Positions 24,797 to 32,011 of a stretch of 64,000 nucleotides of DNA are shown one piece after another; position 1 is the stretch's first letter, and the number at the start of each line of letters is the position of its first letter. The stretch spans positions 1,054,001 through 1,118,000 of the forward strand of contig NZ_CP109467.1 of NCBI RefSeq assembly GCF_036227325.1, given 5' to 3'. A program made the position numbers and the translations under genes. The notes under the pieces are model-generated. The model saw only the letters and a program-made list of their open reading frames with translations. It searched no databases and was not told the DNA's origin. The stretch is from Streptomyces sp. NBC_01465 (GTDB lineage Bacteria; Actinomycetota; Actinomycetes; Streptomycetales; Streptomycetaceae).

Positions 24797-25398
24797 CCGC
24801 GACCGTCGTACCCGCCCGCGCCGCCTGGTCGGCGGTCGTCCGCCGCGGCGAGCAGCTGACGCTCACCGATCTGCACGGCAACCAGGCCGTCGACTTCCTC
24901 GTCTACGACGCCCACGACACGTCCGTCCGCTACAGCGCGCCCGACACGATCCACGCCCAGGGCTCGATCTTCCTGACGACGGGCAGCGTCCTGCGCTCCA
25001 ACGAACACACCCCCCTGATGACGGTCACCGAGGACACCTGCGGCCGCCACGACACGCTCGGCGGCGCCTGCTCCAAGGAGTCCAACACCCTGCGCTACGG
25101 CCACCACACCTGGTCGCAGCACGCCTGCGTCGACAACTTCCTTGCGGAGGGCGCCCGTTACGGCCTCACCAAGCGCGACCTGGTCTCCAACATCAACTGG
25201 TACATGAACGTCCCCGTCGAGAAGGACGGCACCCTCGGCATCGTCGACGGCCTCTCCGCCCCGGGCCTGCGCGTCACCCTGCGCGCCGAGACCGACGTCC
25301 TGGTCCTGGTCTCCAACTGCCCGCAGATCAACAACCCCTGCAACGGCTTCGAACCGACCGCCGTAGAGATGACGATCAGCGAGGCCGCCGCATCATGA
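24793..25398 (+). CDS. urea-carboxylase-associated protein 2 (DUF1989; carboxyguanidine deiminase subunit candidate)
   Basis: 201 residues from GTG 24793, overlapping the previous stop by 4 bp. It is a paralogue of the preceding protein: LTLTDLHGNQAVDFLVYD and the segment TCGRHDTLGGACS align with its counterpart, and the C-terminal NCPQINNPCNGFEPT supplies extra Cys and Asn residues. The two together are expected to form a heteromeric metal-dependent deiminase. Its stop overlaps the carboxylase start (ATGA), so three products are translationally coupled in fixed order. Confidence 0.88.
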   Translation: MTATVVPARAAWSAVVRRGEQLTLTDLHGNQAVDFLVYDAHDTSVRYSAPDTIHAQGSIFLTTGSVLRSNEHTPLMTVTEDTCGRHDTLGGACSKESNTLRYGHHTWSQHACVDNFLAEGARYGLTKRDLVSNINWYMNVPVEKDGTLGIVDGLSAPGLRVTLRAETDVLVLVSNCPQINNPCNGFEPTAVEMTISEAAAS

Positions 25399-28300
25399 CC
25401 TTCGACACCCTCCTGGTCGCCAACCGGGGCGAGATCGCCGTCCGCATCATCCGCACCGCCAAGGCGCTCGGCCTGCGTACGGTCGCGGTCTTCTCCGACC
25501 CCGACCGCTCGGCCCCGCACGTCCGCCTGGCCGACGAGGCGGTACGGCTCGGACCCGCCCCCGCCAAGGAGTCCTACCTCGACGCGGACCTTGTTTTGAA
25601 GGCGGCCAAGGACACCGGCGCGGGCGCCATCCACCCCGGCTACGGCTTCCTCTCCGAAGACGCGGCCTTTGCCCGCCGCTGCGAGGACGCGGGCATCGTC
25701 TTCGTCGGCCCCACCCCCCGCCAGCTGGAACTCTTCGGCGCCAAGCACACCGCACGCGCGGCGGCCGAGGCAGCAGGGGTCCCTCTCGCCCCCGGCACCG
25801 GGCTCCTGCCGGACCTCGCATCGGCGACCGAGGCGGCAGGGCGCATCGGCTACCCCGTCATGCTCAAGGCCACCGGCGGCGGAGGCGGCATCGGCATGCG
25901 TGCGGTGTACGACGCCGAGGACCTGGCCGACGCCTGGGAGCGGGTGCAGCGCGTGGCCGCCGCCTCGTTCTCCTCGGCCGGGGTGTTCCTGGAACGCCTC
26001 GTCGAACACGCCCGCCATGTCGAGGTGCAGGTCTTCGGCGACGGCACGGGCCGGGTCGTCACCTTCGGCGACCGCGACTGCTCGCTGCAGCGCCGCAACC
26101 AGAAGGTCCTGGAGGAGGCCCCGGCCCCCGGACTGCCCGATCGCGTACGCAATCAACTGGCGACCTCGGCCCGTGAGTTGTGCGCGTCCGTCGACTACCG
26201 CTCGGTCGGCACGGTCGAGTTCGTCTACGACGCCGCGCGCGAGGAGGCGTACTTCCTGGAGGTCAACACGCGCCTCCAGGTGGAGCACCCCGTCACCGAG
26301 GAGATCTACGGCGTCGACCTCGTCGAGTGGATGCTGCGCCTCGCCCAGGGCGACACCGCGGTCGTCACCGAGCCCGGCGCACCCCGCGGCCACGCCGTCG
26401 AGGCCCGCGTCTACGCCGAGGACCCCACCCGCGACCACCGCCCCAGCGCGGGCCTGCTCACCCGCGTCGCCTTCCCCGAGGGCGTCCGCGTGGACGGCTG
26501 GGTGGAGACGGGCACCGAGGTCACCACCGCCTACGACCCGATGCTGGCCAAGGTCATCGCGTACGGAACCGACCGCACCGAGGCCATGGCCCGGCTGGAC
26601 GCGGCGCTCGCCGCGACCCGCGTCGACGGCATCGAGACCAACCTCGGGCTGGTGCGCTCGGCCCTGACCTGCGAGGACGTCCTCGACGCCTCCCACTCCA
26701 CAGCGACCCTCGCCACCATCACGGACCCGACCCCGCGCATCGAGGTCACCGCGGGCGGCACCCTCACCACCGTCCAGGACTGGCCCGGCCGCACCGGCCA
26801 CTGGCAGGTCGGCGTACCCCCGTCGGGCCCGATGGACGACCTCTCCTTCCGGCTCGGGAACACCGCACTCGGCAACGACCCGGGCGCCCCCGGCCTCGAA
26901 TGCACCCTCCAGGGCCCGACCCTGCGCTTCACCCACGCCACCACCATCTGCGTCACGGGCGCCCCGGCCCCGGTCACCGTGGACGGCGAACCGGCCGCGC
27001 TGTGGGAGCCGTTCACGGTCCCGGCGGGTGCACGGCTCTCGGTCGGCGCCCCGGCGGGCGAGGGCCTGCGGACGTACGTCCTCTTCGCGGGCGGCCTGGA
27101 CGTCCCCGCCTATCTGGGCAGCGCGTCGACCTTCACGCTGGGCAAGTTCGGCGGCCACGGCGGCCGGGCGCTGCGCACGGGGGACGTACTGCACGGCGGA
27201 ACGGAGCAACCGGAGACGGCCCCCGTCCCCGCCACCGACCGTCCCTCGATCTCCACCGCCTGGCGGATCGGCGCGGCCGAAGGCCCGCACGCCGCACCGG
27301 AGTTCTTCACCGAGGAGGACATCCACGACTTCTACGCGGCCGACTGGAAGGTCCACTTCAACTCGGCCCGCACCGGGGTCCGTCTGGTCGGCCCCAAGCC
27401 CCGCTGGGCCCGCACCGACGGCGGCGAGGCGGGCCTGCACCCCTCCAACATCCACGACACGCCCTACTCGGTGGGCGCCGTCGACTACACCGGCGACATG
27501 CCGGTGCTGCTCGGCCCCGACGGCCCGTCCCTCGGCGGCTTCGTCTGCCCGGCGACGATCGTCACCTCGGAACGCTGGAAGCTGGGCCAGCTGCGCCCCG
27601 GGGACACGGTGCGCTTCACCCCGGTGACGGTCGCGGGCGCGTCGCGCGCGGTGATCGTCGACGGCGGGGTGCTGGCGCGGGACGAGGACGTCACGTACCG
27701 CCGCAGCGGCGACGACAACCTCCTGGTCGAGTACGGGCCGATGCAGCTGGACCTGGCGCTGCGGATGCGCGTGCACGCGCTGGCCGAGGCGGTGTCGGCG
27801 GCGGACCTGCCCGGGGTCATGGACCTGACGCCCGGCATCCGCTCGCTGCAGATCCACACGGATCCGGCGGTGCTCCCGGTGGAGTCGCTGCTGCCGACCG
27901 TACGCCGGATCCAGTCCCAACTCCCGCCCACGGACGCCCTGGTGGTGGATTCGCGTACGGTGCACCTCCCGCTCTCCTGGGACGACCCGGCGACGCGCGA
28001 AGCGATTGCGCGCTATATGGCGGGGGTACGGGACGACGCGCCGTGGTGCCCGTGGAACATCGAATTCATCCGCCGTGTCAACGGCCTCCAGTCACCGGAG
28101 GAGGTCTACCGGACGGTCTTCGACGCGGAGTATCTGGTGCTCGGCCTGGGCGACGTCTACCTGGGCGCCCCGGTCGCGACCCCGCTGGACCCGCGCCACC
28201 GCCTGGTGACGACGAAGTACAACCCGGCGCGCACCTGGACCGCCGAGAACTCGGTCGGCATCGGCGGCGCGTATCTCTGCATCTACGGCATGGAGGGGCC

Positions 28301-28877
28301 TGGCGGCTACCAGTTCGTGGGCCGTACGACACAGGTGTGGTCGAGCTGGCAGGAGCGCCCCTGGCTGCTGCGGTTCTTCGACCGGATCAAGTGGTACGCG
28401 GTCGAGGCGGACGAACTCCTGGAGCTGCGGGCGGACATGGCGGCGGGCCGCTGGGGGCCGAGGATCGAGGAGGGAACGTTCGCGCTGGCGGAGTACGAGG
28501 ACTTCCTGGCGGAAAACGCGGAGTCGATAGCGGAGTTCCGGGCCCAGCAGGCAACAGCCTTCGGCGCGGAACGGAGCGCCTGGGAGGCGTCGGGCGAGTT
28601 CACCCGGGCGGAGGCGGCCACGGAACCGGCCCCGCCCGAGGAGATCGAGGTCCCGGCGGGCAGCAGCCTGATCGAAGCCGAATTCGCCGCGTCGGTATGG
28701 CAGTTGTCGGTGGCGGAGGGGGACAAGGTGGAAGCGGGCCAGCAACTGATCGCCCTGGAGGCGATGAAGATGGAGTCCCCGGTCCGCGCCCCGACACCCG
28801 GCACGGTCACGCGCATCCTCACAACGACCGGGGCCCAGGTGGAAGCAGGCACCCCCCTCCTGATCCTGACCCCGTAA
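25395..28877 (+). CDS. biotin-dependent urea/guanidine carboxylase
   Basis: 1160 residues in three parts. Biotin carboxylase comes first (about 1-450, with ANRGEIAVRIIRTAK, the Gly-rich TGGGGGIGM ATP loop and EVNTRLQVEHPVTE). The urea-carboxylase transferase domain follows (about 450-1050, KipA/KipI-like, with TVQDWPGRTG and GVPPSGPMDD). The biotinyl domain is last, with the biotinylated Lys at about 1125 in EAMKMES. Enzymes of this type carboxylate urea to allophanate or guanidine to carboxyguanidine; the UAAP1/UAAP2 genes directly upstream favour guanidine. Unlike yeast urea amidolyase, the allophanate hydrolase is a separate gene 189 bp on. A free biotin ligase is required elsewhere. Confidence 0.92.
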   Translation: MTFDTLLVANRGEIAVRIIRTAKALGLRTVAVFSDPDRSAPHVRLADEAVRLGPAPAKESYLDADLVLKAAKDTGAGAIHPGYGFLSEDAAFARRCEDAGIVFVGPTPRQLELFGAKHTARAAAEAAGVPLAPGTGLLPDLASATEAAGRIGYPVMLKATGGGGGIGMRAVYDAEDLADAWERVQRVAAASFSSAGVFLERLVEHARHVEVQVFGDGTGRVVTFGDRDCSLQRRNQKVLEEAPAPGLPDRVRNQLATSARELCASVDYRSVGTVEFVYDAAREEAYFLEVNTRLQVEHPVTEEIYGVDLVEWMLRLAQGDTAVVTEPGAPRGHAVEARVYAEDPTRDHRPSAGLLTRVAFPEGVRVDGWVETGTEVTTAYDPMLAKVIAYGTDRTEAMARLDAALAATRVDGIETNLGLVRSALTCEDVLDASHSTATLATITDPTPRIEVTAGGTLTTVQDWPGRTGHWQVGVPPSGPMDDLSFRLGNTALGNDPGAPGLECTLQGPTLRFTHATTICVTGAPAPVTVDGEPAALWEPFTVPAGARLSVGAPAGEGLRTYVLFAGGLDVPAYLGSASTFTLGKFGGHGGRALRTGDVLHGGTEQPETAPVPATDRPSISTAWRIGAAEGPHAAPEFFTEEDIHDFYAADWKVHFNSARTGVRLVGPKPRWARTDGGEAGLHPSNIHDTPYSVGAVDYTGDMPVLLGPDGPSLGGFVCPATIVTSERWKLGQLRPGDTVRFTPVTVAGASRAVIVDGGVLARDEDVTYRRSGDDNLLVEYGPMQLDLALRMRVHALAEAVSAADLPGVMDLTPGIRSLQIHTDPAVLPVESLLPTVRRIQSQLPPTDALVVDSRTVHLPLSWDDPATREAIARYMAGVRDDAPWCPWNIEFIRRVNGLQSPEEVYRTVFDAEYLVLGLGDVYLGAPVATPLDPRHRLVTTKYNPARTWTAENSVGIGGAYLCIYGMEGPGGYQFVGRTTQVWSSWQERPWLLRFFDRIKWYAVEADELLELRADMAAGRWGPRIEEGTFALAEYEDFLAENAESIAEFRAQQATAFGAERSAWEASGEFTRAEAATEPAPPEEIEVPAGSSLIEAEFAASVWQLSVAEGDKVEAGQQLIALEAMKMESPVRAPTPGTVTRILTTTGAQVEAGTPLLILTP

Positions 28878-29066
28878 CCGCCACAAAGCTGTGCCCACCG
28901 CCCCGCACGCCCCCGACGACCCGCACCCGGCGGGCGGTTATGGGCACACCATCACGCCCGCTCCCTGCCGGACGGTTGTGGGCAGTCGTTCCGCAGGGCG
29001 GAACGGGTGGGCACAACCACCCACCGCCCCGCACGCACCCGACGACTCGCGCCCCAAGGAGGCCTC
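28878..29066. repeat. repeat-bearing intergenic segment between carboxylase and allophanate hydrolase
   Basis: 189 bp without a gene. A 31-bp direct repeat occurs at 28894-28924 and 29020-29050 with two mismatches (core CACCGCCCCGCACGC). Between the copies lies a dyad, GTTCCGC/GCGGAAC, around AGG at 28988-29004, flanked by GTGGGCA and GTGGGCACAAC. The layout resembles short dispersed palindromic repeats seen between Streptomyces genes. It separates two genes of one pathway and could act as an mRNA processing or attenuation element. Confidence 0.55.
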
Positions 29067-30683
29067 ATGCACGCCGCCACCCATCGCATCCGCGCCGCAT
29101 ACGCCCGCATCGCCGCCACCGACCGCCCCGAACTCTGGATCACCCTCCGCCCCCAGGCCGACGTGGAAGCCGAAGCAGCAACCACAGACCCCCAACTCCC
29201 CCTCGCAGGCCGCCTCTTCGCCGTCAAGGGCAACATCGACTCCGCCGGCCTCCCCACCACCGCAGGCTGCCCCTCCTACGCGTACACCCCACAACAAGAC
29301 GCCCCCGTCGTAGCAAGCCTCAAGGCAGCCGGCGCCCTCCTCATCGGCACGACGAACCTCGACCAGTTCGCCACCGGCCTGGTCGGCACCCGCTCCCCCT
29401 ACGGCGCCGTGCGCAACGCCGTCGACCCCACGCGCATCAGCGGCGGCTCCAGCTCAGGTTCGGCCGTGGCGACAGCCCTCGGCATCGTCGACTTCGCGCT
29501 CGGCACCGACACCGCCGGGTCGGGCCGCGTCCCCGCCGCCCTCAACGGCATCGTCGGCCTGAAGCCCACCTACGGCCTCGTCCCCACCGAAGGCGTCGTG
29601 CCCGCCTGCGCGAGCCTGGACTGCGTCACCGTCTTCGCCCGTACGCTCCCGGAGGCCGAACAGGCCCTCGCCCACATGACCACAGGCCCGGCGACGACCC
29701 CACCACCCCGCCGCCCCGGCCCGTACCGCATCGCGGTCCCCGCCACCGCCCAGCTCGGCGAGATGGACAAGAACTGGCCCGAGGCGTACGAAGCCGCCGC
29801 AGCCCGCCTCGCATCGGCGGGCGCCCAGCTCCTCCCCATCGACCTCACCCCCTTCACCGAAGCCGCCGCCATGCTCTACGAGGGCGCCTTCGTGGCCGAG
29901 CGCTACACCGCAGTGGGTGCCTTCGTCGACAAAGACACCCCCGACCTCGACCCCACAGTCGCCGCGATCATCAACCGGGCCCGCGACATCCCCGCCCACC
30001 GCCTCTACGCCGACCAGGCCGCGCTGGCCGCCCTCCGCGACCGCGCACTCGCCGCCCTCGGCGACGCGGACGCACTCCTCCTGCCCACCGCCCCCGGCCA
30101 CCCCACCCTCGCCGAAGTAGCAGCCGAACCCTTCTCCACCAACGCCCGCCTCGGCCGCTTCACCAACTCCACCAACCTCTTCGGCCTCAGCGCGGCAGCC
30201 GTCCCCGCGGGCGAGGTCGACGGGCTCCCCTTCGGCGTGATGCTGATCGGCCCTGCCCACGCGGACGAACGCCTGACCAAGATCGCAGCCCTCCTCACCC
30301 CGCCCACTCGCATCGCGGTCGTAGGAGCCCACCTCACGGGCGAGCCCCTCAACCCCCAACTGCTCTCCCTCGGCGCCCAGTTCGACAGCACAACAACAAC
30401 GGCACCCACCTACCGCCTCTACGCCCTCCCCACCACCCCGCCCAAACCGGGCCTCGTCCGCACCACCCCCGACAACGGCGCCACCGTCGAGACGGAGCTC
30501 TGGCACCTGCCCCCACAGGGCCTCGGCGCCCTGGTCGCCGCGCTCCCCCGCCCCATGGCGATCGGCGCCGTGGAGCTGGCCGACGGCACCACCGTCCCCG
30601 GTTTTCTCTGCGAGCCGGCCGCACTCGAAGGCGCCGAGGACATCACCTCGTACGGCGGCTGGCGGGCGTACAGGAAAGGTTGA
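29067..30683 (+). CDS. atzF: allophanate hydrolase
   Basis: 538 residues from ATG 29067, with AAGGAGG just upstream. The amidase-signature part has Lys54 (FAVKGNID), the cis-Ser in GGSSSGSA (about 128-131) and the nucleophile Ser152 in DTAGSGR. The C-terminal domain (about 440-538, ending GGWRAYRKG) is the AtzF-type extension that decarboxylates the intermediate. It converts allophanate to two ammonia and two CO2, completing urea or guanidine nitrogen release. Codon choice here is unusually rich in CCC/ACC, as in the adjacent noncoding repeat region. Confidence 0.95.
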   Translation: MHAATHRIRAAYARIAATDRPELWITLRPQADVEAEAATTDPQLPLAGRLFAVKGNIDSAGLPTTAGCPSYAYTPQQDAPVVASLKAAGALLIGTTNLDQFATGLVGTRSPYGAVRNAVDPTRISGGSSSGSAVATALGIVDFALGTDTAGSGRVPAALNGIVGLKPTYGLVPTEGVVPACASLDCVTVFARTLPEAEQALAHMTTGPATTPPPRRPGPYRIAVPATAQLGEMDKNWPEAYEAAAARLASAGAQLLPIDLTPFTEAAAMLYEGAFVAERYTAVGAFVDKDTPDLDPTVAAIINRARDIPAHRLYADQAALAALRDRALAALGDADALLLPTAPGHPTLAEVAAEPFSTNARLGRFTNSTNLFGLSAAAVPAGEVDGLPFGVMLIGPAHADERLTKIAALLTPPTRIAVVGAHLTGEPLNPQLLSLGAQFDSTTTTAPTYRLYALPTTPPKPGLVRTTPDNGATVETELWHLPPQGLGALVAALPRPMAIGAVELADGTTVPGFLCEPAALEGAEDITSYGGWRAYRKG

Positions 30684-30715
30684 CGTACGCCCAACATCCC
30701 TGTTCCACTGGGCAG

Positions 30716-30793
30716 ATGCGTCCTCAGCTGCGGCTGGTCACCCGCGACCACATCGACTTCGGTCGTGTGTGGTCCGCGTCGTGTTGTGCCTGA
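30716..30793 (+). CDS. Cys-Cys leader peptide (cysteine-responsive attenuator candidate)
   Basis: 25 residues beginning MRPQLRLVTRDH and ending SASCCA, read from ATG 30716 to TGA 30791-30793. The LVTR-x-H-IDF and terminal Cys-Cys pattern is that of actinobacterial leader peptides placed before sulfur-metabolism genes, where ribosome movement through Cys codons senses cysteine supply. There is no Shine-Dalgarno sequence, so it may be translated leaderlessly. A TTGACG -35-like element overlaps the allophanate hydrolase stop at 30680-30685, but the matching -10 is weak. It stands 57 bp before an SsuD-like monooxygenase. Confidence 0.75.
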   Translation: MRPQLRLVTRDHIDFGRVWSASCCA

Positions 30794-30816
30794 CGGCACG
30801 ACCCCACGACGACCAC
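30769..30816 (+). promoter_or_regulatory. attenuator-like hairpin spanning the leader-peptide Cys codons
   Basis: Three nested helices: GTGGTC (30769-30774) with GACCAC (30811-30816), GTCGTG (30778-30783) with CACGAC (30805-30810), and GTGCC (30786-30790) with GGCAC (30795-30799). The Cys-Cys-Ala codons and the stop of the leader peptide lie inside the structure, so ribosome position decides whether it folds. Confidence 0.6.
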
Positions 30817-30850
30817 CTTCACCCCGCAGCGCACCAGATGAGGATCCGCC

Positions 30851-31957
30851 ATGCCCGTCGAGTTTCTCGGCATAGCCGCAACCAACGAAGGCTCCGAAGT
30901 CACGCCCCGCACCGGGCCGTCCTTCGACAAGGAGTACACGCTCAAGCTGGCCCGCGCCCACCAGGACTACGGCTGGGACCGCGTCCTGTTCGCGTACGGA
31001 TCGGGATCGCCCGACCCCTCCCCCGCCGCCGCGTACATCGCGGCCCGCACCGAGACGCTGCAGATCCTGGTCGCGCACCGGCCGAACGTCTCGTACCCCA
31101 CCTTCGCGGCCAAGACCTTCGCGACGCTCGACCGGATCAGCGACGGCCGGCTCGCCGTGCACTTCATCACCGGCGGCAACGACCACGAGCAGCAGCGCGA
31201 GGGCGACTTCCTCACCAAGGACGAGCGATACGCCCGTACCCGCGAGGCCATCCAGATCATCAAGAAGGCGTGGACGAGCCACGACCCCTTCGACCACGAG
31301 GGCACGCACTACCGTTTCAACGACTTCGTGAGCGACACCTTCCCCGTCCAACAGCCGCACCCGCTCGTCTCGTTCGGCGGATCGTCGCCCGCCGCGTACG
31401 CAGCAGGCGGCGCGGAGGCGGACATCTACTGCCTCTGGGGCGAACCCCTCGCAGAGACCGCCGAGCAGATCGAATCGGTGAAGGCAGCGGCGAAGGCAGC
31501 CGGCCGCACCGACGTCCCCCGCATCCAGGTCGCCTTCCGCCCGATCATCGCGCCCACCGAGGAACTGGCCTGGGAGAAGGCCCACCGCACCCTGGACCGC
31601 ATCAAGGCCCGGAAGGCCGGTGCACCGCTCTCCCGCCGCCACCCGCTGAAGAACCCGGAGAACTCCGGCTCCCAGCGTCTGCTCGCCGTCGCGGACCGGG
31701 GCGAGCGCCACGACCGCGCCCTGTGGACGCCGACCTCTGCGGAGACCGGCGGCGCGGGCAACTCGACGGCTCTGGTGGGCACTCCGGAGACCGTCGCCCA
31801 GGCGCTGCTCGACTACTACGACCTGGGCGTGGAGATCCTCTCGGCCCGCGGCTACGACCTGCTCGACGACGCGATCGACTTCGGGCGGCACGTCATCCCG
31901 ATCGTCCGCGAAGAGGTCGCCAAGCGCGACGCGGCCAGGGCAGCCACCGCCGCGTAA
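30851..31957 (+). CDS. LLM-class flavin-dependent monooxygenase (SsuD/alkanesulfonate-like)
   Basis: 368 residues with the luciferase-like TIM barrel: LVAHRPNVSYPTFAAKTFATLD, SDGRLAVHFITGG and YARTREAIQIIKKAW are standard alkanesulfonate monooxygenase segments, and SFGGSSPAAYAAGG follows later. Using FMNH2 and O2 it would cleave a sulfonate or similar compound to sulfite. A cysteine-type leader peptide just upstream fits a role in sulfur scavenging. No flavin reductase or sulfonate ABC transporter is adjacent. Transcription ends at a strong hairpin (31959-31999). Confidence 0.9.
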   Translation: MPVEFLGIAATNEGSEVTPRTGPSFDKEYTLKLARAHQDYGWDRVLFAYGSGSPDPSPAAAYIAARTETLQILVAHRPNVSYPTFAAKTFATLDRISDGRLAVHFITGGNDHEQQREGDFLTKDERYARTREAIQIIKKAWTSHDPFDHEGTHYRFNDFVSDTFPVQQPHPLVSFGGSSPAAYAAGGAEADIYCLWGEPLAETAEQIESVKAAAKAAGRTDVPRIQVAFRPIIAPTEELAWEKAHRTLDRIKARKAGAPLSRRHPLKNPENSGSQRLLAVADRGERHDRALWTPTSAETGGAGNSTALVGTPETVAQALLDYYDLGVEILSARGYDLLDDAIDFGRHVIPIVREEVAKRDAARAATAA

Positions 31958-31958
31958 C

Positions 31959-31999
31959 AGCAGGGGCCCCGCCGGAACGTGCCCGGCGGGGCCCCTGCT
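31959..31999. terminator. bidirectional terminator between LLM monooxygenase and helicase genes
   Basis: A perfect 17-bp GC-rich stem (31959-31975 with 31983-31999; core GGGGCCCCGCCGG) and 7-nt loop stand between the converging stop codons at 31957 and 32012. Without a T-run it matches the hairpin-only terminators common in Streptomyces. Confidence 0.85.
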
Positions 32000-32011
32000 C
32001 AGCTCAGGCGA

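Noticed and set aside
28894..29050. Repeats in the 189-bp gap considered as a CRISPR remnant.
   Set aside because: Only two copies separated by about 95 bp, no regular spacers and no cas genes.
26180..30793. Very long plus-strand frame of more than 1500 codons over the carboxylase and amidase.
   Set aside because: It is an Arg/Pro/Gly-rich shift of two well-recognised genes and has no motif; only its last 25 codons (the leader peptide) are real.
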